Assembly (NCBI RefSeq): GCF_002803155.1
Contig: NZ_NNBP01000035.1
Coordinates: 34,792-98,791 of the forward strand
DNA: 64,000 nucleotides
From: Streptomyces sp. CB02959
GTDB taxonomy: Bacteria > Actinomycetota > Actinomycetes > Streptomycetales > Streptomycetaceae
Direction: 5' to 3'
Both the position numbers and the translations under genes were made by a program. Within the stretch, counting starts at the first letter, position 1. Every line of letters starts with the position of its first letter. This document shows positions 15,900 through 23,737 of the stretch, one piece after another. The notes under the pieces are model-generated. The model saw only the letters and a list, made by a program, of their open reading frames with translations, had not been told where the DNA came from and made no database searches.

Positions 15900-16730
15900 T
15901 CACACCAGCCCGGCCGCCTGCTCGTCGAACCCCAGCAGCTCCCGTAGCGCGGTCGTGCCCTCCGGGGTGAGGCGGACCGCCCGCCCGGTCCCGATCCGCC
16001 GGATCCAGTGCCGCTCCAGCAGCCGGTCGCAGAGCCGGGCACCGGCCGTGCCGGCGAGGTGCTGACGGCGTTCGGTCCAGTCCAGGCAGCCCCGGGCCGG
16101 CGGGCGGCGGCCACCGTGCAGCGCGTCGGACGGGACCCCGAGGGCGTCCGCGAACCACTCCCGGCCGCTGTCGGTGAGCGTGAAACCACCGTCCTGGTCC
16201 AGCAGGCCGCGCGTGGTCATGGCATCGGTGAGGGCGACGCCGAGCCGGCCGGCCAGGTGGTCGTAGCAGGTGCGGCCGCGGGCCAGCGCCGCCGAGGCGT
16301 TGACCGCCCGCAGCCCGCGCGGCGCCACGGCCGGCGGGTCGAGATGCGCGGTCATCGACTCCAGCAGTTCGGCGACGCGCGGTCCGGCGAGCTGGACGTA
16401 GCGGTGCCGGCCCTGCCGCCGTTCGACGAGCAGCCCGCCGTCGATCAGCCGGGACAGGTGCTCGCTGGCGGTGGAGGGCGCCACCCGTGCGTACGCGGCG
16501 AGTTCGCCGGCCGTCCAGGCCCGCCCGTCGAGCAGCGCCAGGCAGCACGCGGCCCGGGTGCGGTCCGCCAGCAGCGCGGCCAGCCGGGCCAGCTCCTGGC
16601 TGTAGTCGGGGGCCGGCAGGGGGTGCGAGGGGGCGGCTGCCCCGGCCCCGGCCCGTTCCCGGGCGTCCGCTCGCGCCCGTGCCGGTGGGCCGGCTCCGGG
16701 CCGTTCCGGTGTCCGCTTCGGCGACGTCAT
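15900..16730 (-). CDS. ArsR-family winged-helix regulator
   Basis: A 276-residue DNA-binding regulator. The winged helix is at about residues 45-115: LAALLADRTRAACCLALLDGRAWTAGELA, then VAPSTASEHLSRLIDGGLLVERRQGRHRYVQLAG, which is standard ArsR recognition helix and wing. A C-terminal domain of about 140 residues follows, with CYDHLAGRLGVALTDAM and a DQDGGFTLTDSGREWF segment. This layout is common in actinobacterial ArsR proteins with unknown ligand. No Cys metal pair of the classical arsenic sensor is evident, so metal sensing is doubtful. It is divergent, by 63 bp, from the PEP-mutase-like gene, which is its likely target. Confidence 0.87.
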   Translation of the reverse strand: MTSPKRTPERPGAGPPARARADARERAGAGAAAPSHPLPAPDYSQELARLAALLADRTRAACCLALLDGRAWTAGELAAYARVAPSTASEHLSRLIDGGLLVERRQGRHRYVQLAGPRVAELLESMTAHLDPPAVAPRGLRAVNASAALARGRTCYDHLAGRLGVALTDAMTTRGLLDQDGGFTLTDSGREWFADALGVPSDALHGGRRPPARGCLDWTERRQHLAGTAGARLCDRLLERHWIRRIGTGRAVRLTPEGTTALRELLGFDEQAAGLV

Positions 16731-16793
16731 ACGCCCATTGTCCGCAGCGACACTTCGGCGACCACCGACACGTCACCGCCTTACGGTGCCCGC

Positions 16794-17813
16794 ATGACCA
16801 CCGACACGCGCAGCGGCGCGGGCACCGGCGACGGCGGAAGCGGCGACCGGCACGCGGCCGGCGCGCCGGGACCCGCCGCGCACCTCGCCGCCTTCCACGC
16901 GCTCCACCACGCTCCGGGCCACCCGCTGCTGCTCCCCAACGCCTGGGACAGCGCCTCGGCCCTCGCCCTCGCCGACGCCGGGCACCCGGCGATCGGCACG
17001 ACCAGCCTGGGCGTCGCGGCCGCGCACGGCCATCCGGACGGCCAGGGCGGCTCCGAGGCCCGGGACGCCACGCTGGCCCTGGCGCGCCGCCTCGCGGGCC
17101 GGCTGCGCTGCCCGTACACCGTCGACATCGAGGGCGGATACGGCGGCGGCCCCGGACAAGTCGCCGCTCTGGTAGCCGAGTTGGCGGACTGCGGCGCGGC
17201 GGGGATCAATCTGGAGGACGGGCTCCCCGGCGGCGGAGGGCTCCAAGACCCCGCCCGGCAGGCCGAGTTGATCCGCGCGGTGAAGGAGCGCGCGCCGGGT
17301 CTCTTCGTCAACGCCCGGATCGACACCCACTGGCTGGTGGACACCCCGCCGCCGCTGTCGGAGACCCTCGCCCGAGCCGAGACCTACGTGGCCGCCGGCG
17401 CGGACGGCATCTTCGTACCGGGCGTCAGCGCCGACGCGGAGCTCACGGTGCTCGTCGACGGCATCGCCGCGCCCCTGAACGTCCTGTTCGCCCCCGGCCG
17501 GCACACCGTCCGCCACCTGGCCGACCTCGGCGTCCGCCGCGTCAGCACCGGCTCACTGCTGTTCCGTACGGCCCTGGGGGCGGCCTGCGCGGCGGCGGAC
17601 GCGTTCCGGGCGAGCGGCGCCCGGCCCGCCGGGGCCGGGGTGGCGGCCCCGGCGTCCGCGAACGGTCCGGGGGACGGTCCGGGGGACGGCTTGGGGGGCG
17701 GATCGGGGGGCGCGCCGACGTACGACTTCGGGGCGGCGCCGGCTTACGGGGAGGTGCAGCGCCTCACCGGGGGAGGGGCTGGTGGGACCGGTGGGGATGG
17801 CGGGGCCGGTTAG
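16794..17813 (+). CDS. isocitrate lyase/PEP mutase family enzyme
   Basis: A 339-residue TIM-barrel enzyme of the PEP mutase/isocitrate lyase superfamily, which makes or breaks C-C or P-C bonds of alpha-oxo acids. Visible are LLLPNAWDSASALALADAG (about 43-61), the metal-site YTVDIEGGYGGGPGQVA, GINLEDGLPGGGGL, NARIDTHWL, and VRRVSTGSLLFRTALGA. The catalytic Lys-Lys-Cys loop of true isocitrate lyases is not present, so it belongs to the short PEP-mutase-like group with unassigned substrate. The last 60 residues are a Gly-rich tail. ATG 16794 has no clear Shine-Dalgarno. Its gene is divergent from the ArsR regulator with only 63 bp between, suggesting direct control. Confidence 0.85.
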   Translation: MTTDTRSGAGTGDGGSGDRHAAGAPGPAAHLAAFHALHHAPGHPLLLPNAWDSASALALADAGHPAIGTTSLGVAAAHGHPDGQGGSEARDATLALARRLAGRLRCPYTVDIEGGYGGGPGQVAALVAELADCGAAGINLEDGLPGGGGLQDPARQAELIRAVKERAPGLFVNARIDTHWLVDTPPPLSETLARAETYVAAGADGIFVPGVSADAELTVLVDGIAAPLNVLFAPGRHTVRHLADLGVRRVSTGSLLFRTALGAACAAADAFRASGARPAGAGVAAPASANGPGDGPGDGLGGGSGGAPTYDFGAAPAYGEVQRLTGGGAGGTGGDGGAG

Positions 17814-17857
17814 CTTTCCAGGCCGCGGTCGCGTCGTGACGGCTGCTCGCCGGGGCC

Positions 17858-18001
17858 GGTGCGCCGACGTGTGCCGTTGCCGGGACCGGTCCGGCGACGT
17901 GTGCCGTCAGCGGGACGGGTCCGGCGGCGCATGCCGTTGCCGGGACCGGTGCGCCGGCTCGTGCCGTGGTGTCAGCGGGACCGGTTCGACGACTCGTGCC
18001 G
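17858..18001. repeat. imperfect 30-bp tandem repeats, about 4.6 copies
   Basis: Units start at 17858, 17888, 17918, 17948 (extended to 35 bp) and 17983 (partial). Each begins GGT-C/G-CG-C/G-CG and ends GCCG-N-GGGAC. On the minus strand they would read as a 10-residue unit like AGPVPATAHV in an otherwise unused frame. The last copies overlap the 3' end of the small anchored-like protein gene (17972-18256), so repeat expansion has probably reshaped that gene's C-terminus. Confidence 0.85.
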
Positions 18002-18256
18002 CCGCCGCTGCACCGCGACGCCCACGCCCACCGCGCCCAGCGCGGCCGCGCCACCGATGAGGCCCGCCTTCGGCAGGTGACCGGCCTTCTCCGCGAGACC
18101 GGCCAGGCCCTCGTCGGGGAGCACGATCGACGTCCGGCTCTCCGTCGGCCCGGTGGAGTCGGCGGCGAAGGCTGCGCCGGTGGGCAGCAGCAGGACGGCC
18201 AGTGCACCGGTGGCGACGGTGGCGGTGCGGATCACGGAGCGGCGCTGAGCACGCAT
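17972..18256 (-). CDS. small secreted protein with C-terminal membrane anchor
   Basis: A 94-residue protein with a signal peptide (MRAQRRSVIRTATVATGALA, cleavage likely after AAFA near residue 31). A short Ser/Thr-rich exposed region follows, then LPKAG, a hydrophobic helix (LIGGAAALGAVGVGVAV) and a basic QRRRHESS tail. That order resembles a cell-wall sorting signal (LPxTG-like, here LPKAG), though a plain membrane anchor is also possible. Streptomyces class E sortases prefer LAxTG, so sortase processing is uncertain. GGAG is five bases before ATG 18256. The last 30 bases lie in tandem repeats. Function unknown; no sortase gene is adjacent. Confidence 0.65.
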   Translation of the reverse strand: MRAQRRSVIRTATVATGALAVLLLPTGAAFAADSTGPTESRTSIVLPDEGLAGLAEKAGHLPKAGLIGGAAALGAVGVGVAVQRRRHESSNRSR

Positions 18257-18496
18257 GGGTACTCCTCGACGGGGGCGACCGGCGGCCACCCTGCGGATGC
18301 GGTACGTGTGAGCACGCTACGGAGGGTCCATAACGGCGATCCGTACGTTGTGTAACAGCCGGCCCCACCTCTCCGGTCAGTCCTGTGACGAAGCGGCCGG
18401 GCGGGCCGCCGCGGAGCGCCGCCCGATGGCCCATTCACCCGGAACGGTCGTCCCGAGGATTCCCCGACCCAACACCTTGGGTAGCTTGGTCAGGCT

Positions 18497-19207
18497 ATGT
18501 CCGCATTTCGCCCTGCTTTTCGTCCCGCATGGAGCGCGTCGGCCGCCCGCCCCCGCACCCCGACGCCCGCTTCCCGTGCCCTGGCCGCACCCCTCGCCCT
18601 CGCCGCGGCCCTCCCGCTGGCCCTCCTCGCCGGCTGCGCCAGCCCCGAGGGGCTCAAGGACGAGGGGCAGGCGCGCCGCGTCAACGCGCCGCTGGAACTC
18701 TGGCCGCGGTATTCGCCCGCCCCGCTGCGCGAGAACGAGAACCCCGCCGCCCTCAAGCCGCTCCCCGCCCTCCCGCGCATCCCGAGCGGCAGCATGGCCG
18801 ACGCCGACCCGCTCGCCGTCCTCGACGCGGACTTCACCGCGTCCGGCGGCACCCCGCCCGAGCCCGGCACCGTGCGCCGCCCGGAGCTGCACGACCTCAC
18901 CGACGACGGCAAGCCCGACCTGATCGCCGTCGTCGACCTCGACGACCGGACCAGCGAACTGCGCGTCTACACCGTCCGGAAGGAGGTGGTCACCCGGGTC
19001 CTCGCCCTGCGCGCCGTACTGGCCGGTGTGGAGCTGGCCGCCGGCCACCTCGCGATCCGCGAACCCACCAAGGACCCGCGCTACGTGAGCGTCACCGACT
19101 ACGTCTGGGACGGCCGCTCGATGGGCCTGTGGGACCTCACCCTCGACCTGGCCCGCAAGCCCAAGCCGTCCTCGCCCGCCCCCGGCCCGGCGGGGAGTCC
19201 CCCGTGA
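18497..19207 (+). CDS. lipoprotein (partner of the histidine kinase)
   Basis: A 236-residue predicted lipoprotein. It has a long Arg/Pro-rich N-region, a hydrophobic stretch and the lipobox LLAGC (Cys at about residue 49). The mature part includes a DLTDDGKPDLIAVVDLDD segment, resembling an FG-GAP/integrin-like calcium-binding repeat, and YVSVTDYVWDGRSMGLWDL. Its TGA overlaps the GTG of the histidine kinase (CCGTGAGG), so the two are translationally coupled. This fits an accessory lipoprotein that modulates a membrane kinase, as CseA does in the S. coelicolor Cse cell-envelope system, but no response regulator is present. Confidence 0.85.
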   Translation: MSAFRPAFRPAWSASAARPRTPTPASRALAAPLALAAALPLALLAGCASPEGLKDEGQARRVNAPLELWPRYSPAPLRENENPAALKPLPALPRIPSGSMADADPLAVLDADFTASGGTPPEPGTVRRPELHDLTDDGKPDLIAVVDLDDRTSELRVYTVRKEVVTRVLALRAVLAGVELAAGHLAIREPTKDPRYVSVTDYVWDGRSMGLWDLTLDLARKPKPSSPAPGPAGSPP

Positions 19208-20496
19208 GGCGCCCCCGCCCGGCGCTCTCCCTCCGCTGGAAGATCTCGCTGACCGTGGCGGCGGTGTGCTGCGCGGTCGCCGCCGTCCTCGGGGTGCTGG
19301 TGCACAATGCGGTGGCCCGCCAGACCGTCGGCCAGGTGCGCAAGGAGACCCGCGCGGACCTGGACACCGCACTGGACCTCTTCGAGTACGGCACCTCGCG
19401 CGAAGGCATCAACTCCGTCCTCGATCCGCCCGAACTGCCTGACGCGTTGCGGCAGTTGGTGCGCAAGGGGCGGCGCGGCAGCATGGTCGGCAGCTATCGA
19501 GGTCAACCCGTCATGTGGGCGGCGGCGCCCGCCGACCACCAGATCATGGCCGTCTGGTCGCCCTACGGGAACACCCGCTGGACCTTGGACAAGTTCGACA
19601 CCGCGATCCTCGGTTCGGCCGTCCTCGCCGCCGCGGCCGTCGCCGCGGCCGGCCTCTTCCTGGCCCGGCACATCAGCCGCCGACTGACCACCACGGCGGC
19701 CGTCGCCCGCCGGATCAGCGCCGGCGACCTGGACGCCAGAGTCGACGGAACCGCAGGTCAGACCCAACGCGGTGGACGGGTGGCGCAGGACGAGGTGGCC
19801 GCGGTGGCGGCCGCCCTGGACTCCATGGCCGCCACCCTCCAGAGCCGCCTCCAGGCCGAACAGCGCTTCACCGCCGATGTCGCCCACGAACTGCGCACGC
19901 CGCTCACCGGCATCCTCGCCTCCGCCGCGCTCCTCCCGGAGGGCCGCCCCAAGGAGATGATCAACGACCGGCTGCGCGCCCTGCACCGGCTCACCGAGGA
20001 CCTGCTGGAGATCTCCCGGCTGGACTCCGGCACCGAGCACGCCGACCTCGCCGCCTACGAGCTCGGCCCGCTGGTCCTGCACTCCGTCCGCACCACCGGC
20101 CTCGACGCCGACGTGCGGATCCACGCCGACGCGGTCGTCGAAACGGACCGGCGCCGCCTGGACCGCATCCTCGCCAATCTCGTCCTCAACGCCCACCGGC
20201 ACGGCCGCCCGCCGGTCACGGTCACCGTCGACGCCCTGCCCGGGGGCGCCTCGACCATCGCCGTCCGCGACCACGGCCCCGGCTATTCCGCCGAGCTGCT
20301 CCACCACGGTCCGCAGCGCTTCCGCACCGACGCCCCGGGCCGGGGCCGGGGCCACGGCCTCGGCCTGACCATCGCCGTCGGACAGGCCGCCGTCCTCGGC
20401 ATCGACGTCCACTTCGGCAACGCCCCCGACGGCGGCGCCCTCGCCGTCCTGACCTTCCCGCCGACTCCCCCGACGGGGGCCGGTCCCACGGCGTAG
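19204..20496 (+). CDS. sensor histidine kinase without adjacent response regulator
   Basis: A 430-residue membrane kinase. The first transmembrane helix is at about 12-36 (ISLTVAAVCCAVAAVLGVLV). An extracytoplasmic sensor of about 100 residues is followed by a second helix near 139-160 (ILGSAVLAAAAVAAAGLFLA). HAMP follows, then the dimerisation helix with phospho-acceptor His228 (FTADVAHELRTPLTG). The ATPase has N box NLVLNAHRHG, G1 VRDHGPGYS and G2 GRGHGLGLTI. It autophosphorylates and should pass phosphate to a response regulator, but none lies in the window upstream or downstream. GTG 19204 overlaps the lipoprotein stop. The linker after HAMP carries an unusual Gly/Gln-rich insert (TAGQTQRGGR). 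Confidence 0.9.
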   Translation: MRRPRPALSLRWKISLTVAAVCCAVAAVLGVLVHNAVARQTVGQVRKETRADLDTALDLFEYGTSREGINSVLDPPELPDALRQLVRKGRRGSMVGSYRGQPVMWAAAPADHQIMAVWSPYGNTRWTLDKFDTAILGSAVLAAAAVAAAGLFLARHISRRLTTTAAVARRISAGDLDARVDGTAGQTQRGGRVAQDEVAAVAAALDSMAATLQSRLQAEQRFTADVAHELRTPLTGILASAALLPEGRPKEMINDRLRALHRLTEDLLEISRLDSGTEHADLAAYELGPLVLHSVRTTGLDADVRIHADAVVETDRRRLDRILANLVLNAHRHGRPPVTVTVDALPGGASTIAVRDHGPGYSAELLHHGPQRFRTDAPGRGRGHGLGLTIAVGQAAVLGIDVHFGNAPDGGALAVLTFPPTPPTGAGPTA

Positions 20497-20580
20497 GCGA
20501 CGGGTGGCGCCGGGCCGATCAGGCGGGGGTGGGGCGGGCGGGGCCGGGCCGCGTCACGGCGGCGGCGCCGCGACGCGCCC

Positions 20581-20664
20581 GTCCCGTCGTCACCCCGTCC
20601 CGTCGTCACCCCGTCCCGTCGTCACCCCGTCCCGTCGTCACCCCGTCCCGTCGTCACCCCGCCC
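20581..20664. repeat. 16-bp tandem repeat, 5 copies
   Basis: CGTCGTCACCCCGTCC is repeated head to tail at 20585, 20601, 20617, 20633 and 20649; the first four are identical and the last has one change. It lies between the convergent histidine kinase (stop 20496) and recQ (stop 20713). A candidate strain-typing VNTR; no coding or terminator role is visible. Confidence 0.95.
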
Positions 20665-20712
20665 CGTCAGGCCGACCCCTCACGCCATGCGCTCATGGTG
20701 GCCGACGCTGGC

Positions 20713-22803
20713 TCACCAGTCGATGTCGTCCGGCGGCTCCGGCAGCACCTCGTCCTCCTCGAACACCGACACCGGGGCCGCCACGGCTGCCACCGGCTTC
20801 GCCGCTCCCGCAGTTCCCGCCACTCCAGCCGCTCGTGCTGCTCCCGTCGGCCCGGCGGTGCCCGCCGCTCCCGTCGGCCCGGCCTCCGGCGTTGCCGCCG
20901 GGCCCGGCGTCCCGGCCGCGGCCGCCCCTCCGGCCAGCACCTCCAGGATCTGCTCCCCGTACTTGGCGAGCTTGTTCTCGCCCACTCCGCCGATGGCGCC
21001 CAGCTCGGTGATGCTCGTCGGACGCGCCACCGCGATCTCCCGCAGCGTCGCGTCGTGGAAGATCACATACGCGGGAACGCCCTGCTCCTTCGCCGTGCTG
21101 CCCCGCCAGCCGCGCAGCTCCTCGAAGACCGGCAGCGCCGCCTCCGGCAGATCCACCGGCGCCCGCTTGCCCTTGGCCTTTGCCTTGGCCGCCCGCGCCG
21201 CCTTCTCCGGCTCCCGCCGCATCGCCACCTGGCGCTGCCCGCGCAGCGCCTCACCGCTGGTCTCGGTGAGCACCAGCGTCCCGTAGTCCCCCTCCACGGC
21301 CAGCAGCCCCTGGGCGAGCAACTGCCGCACCACGCCGCGCCATTCGGCCTCGCGCAGATCCGCCCCGATCCCGAAGACGCTCAGCGCATCATGGTCGAAC
21401 TGGATGACCTTGGCGGTCTTCCGGCCCAGCAGGATGTCGATGATCTGCCCCGCCCCGAACTTCTGGCCCCGCTCGCGCTTCAGCCGCACGATCGTCGACA
21501 GCAGCTTCTGCGCCGCCACCGTCCCGTCCCAGGTCTGCGGCGGGGTGAGGCAGGTGTCGCAGTTGCCGCAGGGGCCGCTCTCCTGGTCGAAGTAGGCCAG
21601 CAGCTGCACGCGCCGGCACTCCACCGTCTCGCACAGCGCCAGCATCGCGTCCAGGTGGGCGGAGAGCCGGCGCCGGTGCGCGTCGTCCCCCTCCGAGCCG
21701 TCGATCATCTTCCGCTGCTGCACTACGTCCTGCAGCCCGTACGCCAGCCAGGCCGTGGACGGCTGGCCGTCCCGCCCCGCGCGGCCGGTCTCCTGGTAGT
21801 ACCCCTCCACCGACTTCGGCAGGTCCAGATGGGCCACGAACCGCACGTCGGGCTTGTCGATGCCCATCCCGAACGCGATGGTGGCGACGACGACCAGGCC
21901 GTCCTCGCGCAGGAACCGCGCCTGGTTCTCCGCGCGCACCCGGGAGTCCAGCCCGGCGTGGTAGGGCACCGCGTCGATCCCGTTGTCCACCAGGAACTGT
22001 GCGGTCTTCTCCACCGAGGCGCGGGACAGGCAGTACACGATCCCCGCGTCCCCGACGTGCTCGCTGCGCAGCAGCTCCAGCAGCTGCCGCTTGGGCTCGC
22101 TCTTCGCCGCGATCCGGTACTGGATGTTGGGCCGGTCGAAGCTCGCCACGAAGTGCCGGGCCCCGTCCATCCGCAGCCGGGACGTGATCTCGGTGTGCGT
22201 GGCCTTCGTCGCCGTCGCGGTCAGCGCGATCCGCGGCACGTCCGGCCAGCGGTCGTGCAGCATCGACAGCATCAGGTAGTCCGGCCGGAAGTCGTGGCCC
22301 CACTGCGCCACACAGTGCGCCTCGTCGATGGCGAAGAGCGCGATCTTCCCCCGGTCCAGCAGCTGCACGGTCTGCTCGACGCGCAGCCGCTCCGGCGCCA
22401 GATACAGCAGGTCCAGCTCACCGGCGAGGAACTCGGCCTCGACCAGCCGCCGCTCCTCGAGATCCTGCGTCGAATTGAGGAACCCGGCCCGCACCCCCAG
22501 CGCCCGCAGCGCGTCGACCTGGTCCTGCATCAAGGCGATCAGCGGCGAGACGACCACGCCGACGCCGGGCCGCACCAACGAGGGAATCTGGTAGCAGAGC
22601 GACTTGCCGCCGCCCGTGGGCATCAGGACGACGGCGTCCCCGCCGCCGATCACCTGCTCGATGATCTCCTGCTGATCCCCGCGGAACGCGTCGTACCCGA
22701 AGACCCGGCGCAGTGTCTGCACCGCCTCGCCCGCACCCGGGGCACCTGCCACGTCCACGTCGACTTCCACGCCCACGACCACTCCCACGTCCGCCGGAAC
22801 CAC
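20713..22803 (-). CDS. recQ: ATP-dependent DNA helicase RecQ
   Basis: A 696-residue SF2 helicase that unwinds DNA 3'-5' in recombination repair. Walker A is GGGKS (about 64-68) and motif II is DEAH in AIDEAHCVAQWGHDFRPDY. Motif III is ALTATA and motif VI QETGRAGRDG. The RecQ-C-terminal zinc site uses Cys residues in CETVECRR and PCGNCDTC. A winged helix and an HRDC domain (LREIAVARPTSITELGAIGGVGENKLAKYG, in segments) follow. The last 65 residues are an Ala/Thr/Gly-rich tail ending in an acidic EEDEVLPEPPDDIDW, which resembles an SSB-like acidic tip. The GTG at 22803 gives a standard length plus a short Val-rich leader. The tail's low complexity differs from the rest. Confidence 0.95.
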   Translation of the reverse strand: MVPADVGVVVGVEVDVDVAGAPGAGEAVQTLRRVFGYDAFRGDQQEIIEQVIGGGDAVVLMPTGGGKSLCYQIPSLVRPGVGVVVSPLIALMQDQVDALRALGVRAGFLNSTQDLEERRLVEAEFLAGELDLLYLAPERLRVEQTVQLLDRGKIALFAIDEAHCVAQWGHDFRPDYLMLSMLHDRWPDVPRIALTATATKATHTEITSRLRMDGARHFVASFDRPNIQYRIAAKSEPKRQLLELLRSEHVGDAGIVYCLSRASVEKTAQFLVDNGIDAVPYHAGLDSRVRAENQARFLREDGLVVVATIAFGMGIDKPDVRFVAHLDLPKSVEGYYQETGRAGRDGQPSTAWLAYGLQDVVQQRKMIDGSEGDDAHRRRLSAHLDAMLALCETVECRRVQLLAYFDQESGPCGNCDTCLTPPQTWDGTVAAQKLLSTIVRLKRERGQKFGAGQIIDILLGRKTAKVIQFDHDALSVFGIGADLREAEWRGVVRQLLAQGLLAVEGDYGTLVLTETSGEALRGQRQVAMRREPEKAARAAKAKAKGKRAPVDLPEAALPVFEELRGWRGSTAKEQGVPAYVIFHDATLREIAVARPTSITELGAIGGVGENKLAKYGEQILEVLAGGAAAAGTPGPAATPEAGPTGAAGTAGPTGAARAAGVAGTAGAAKPVAAVAAPVSVFEEDEVLPEPPDDIDW

Positions 22804-23085
22804 CCCGAAAGCCTACGAGCTCCGAGGCACTCGCCGTCGCGCCTGTGGACAACTCCACCCGCGAGCGCCACGGCCCGAGCGGTATCCGCTGGTCAGCACG
22901 AGAACCCCGCAGTGCCGGGGTGCCGGGGCAGCGGGGTATGCCGGGGCCACGCGTACACGCGCAGCCCCCGCCGGATCGTGATGTTGCGCCGGACGCAGGA
23001 GCCCCGGATGCCGGACCCCGGTGCCGGGCCCGGCGCGGCGCCGGTGGCGTGGCCCCGATTGGCGGGACCAGCGCGCTCGTGCGAG

Positions 23086-23268
23086 CTAGGCGGCCCTGGG
23101 GCGTGCGGCGCGCGGGCCCGAGGCGGGTCCCTGCGCCTCGTCGGGCAGGGGGGTCTGGTCTTCCCCGAAGTCGGGGGCCTGGAAGGGGTTCGTCGCCGGA
23201 GGCGGCGATGCCGCGGTGGCGTAGCGGGGCGGCCCTTCCGGGGCGGAGAACAGTGATGTCGGGTCGAT
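23086..23268 (-). CDS. possible 60-codon gene with ATC start
   Basis: A short frame with strongly coding-like third positions (almost all G or C) runs from 23268 to a TAG at 23086. The product begins IDPTSLFSAPEGPPRY and is Pro/Ala-rich with an acidic DFGEDQTPLPDE patch; it is not a family I can name. There is no ATG, GTG, TTG or CTG in frame between the upstream stop (23335-23337) and position 23268. Instead AAAGGGAGA stands six bases before an ATC at 23268. Either ATC is used as start or the start has been lost. It lies between the Tudor-like gene and recQ on the same strand. Confidence 0.4.
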   Translation of the reverse strand: MDPTSLFSAPEGPPRYATAASPPPATNPFQAPDFGEDQTPLPDEAQGPASGPRAARPRAA

Positions 23269-23334
23269 GAGAGGTCTCCCTTTCGGTGCAAGCCCCTGGT
23301 GGGGCCTGGTGTGCCATGTCCGGGTACAGCGGTC

Positions 23335-23556
23335 CTAGAGCTTGGTCATCTTGGCGTAGGGGCTCAGGATCCGCATGCGCGTCGAGCCGAAATCCACGAG
23401 TGTCGCGATTCCTTCTTCGACGCTGATTACCCGGCCGAGGCCGTACATGTCGTGGGTGACCTGGTCGCCCACGGAGAAGTGCTTCAGGGCCGGTGTGACC
23501 GGGGCCTTGAAGGGGCTGGTGGGCAAATGACGCTTCGGTGCAGCGGGCTTTGTCAT
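23335..23556 (-). CDS. stand-alone UvrD/PcrA C-terminal Tudor-like domain protein
   Basis: A 73-residue protein. After a basic leader (MTKPAAPKRHLPTSPFK) comes one domain: HFSVGDQVTHDMYGLGRVISVE, then VDFGSTRMRILSPYAKMTKL. This matches the Tudor-like domain found at the C-terminus of UvrD/PcrA helicases, which contacts RNA polymerase or nucleic acid; CarD-like folds are related. Here it is free of a helicase, but recQ lies 530 bp downstream on the same strand. ATG 23556 has only a weak purine-rich GGGGGCG immediately upstream. It may act in transcription-coupled repair, but that is inference. Confidence 0.75.
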   Translation of the reverse strand: MTKPAAPKRHLPTSPFKAPVTPALKHFSVGDQVTHDMYGLGRVISVEEGIATLVDFGSTRMRILSPYAKMTKL

Positions 23557-23737
23557 CGCCCCCAGTATGCGCCTTGTGGAGCCCGTGGGCGGTGGCCGTG
23601 CACGTTCACCCGTCCCGCATCGCGCATGCGTCCGCCGCTCGCGCGTACGACCCATGCCGCGGTCTTCACCTGCTGAGCACGAGGCGCCCGGCGGTCTGCG
23701 ACAGGCGCCCGCTCCTTCCTCGGGGGCGGGAATGCGC

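Noticed and set aside
17764..18207. Leftward frame encoding ten-residue AGPVPATAHV repeats
   Set aside because: It overlaps the PEP-mutase-like gene's 3' end and the small anchored protein in another frame; the repeat is explained by the 30-bp DNA repeat.
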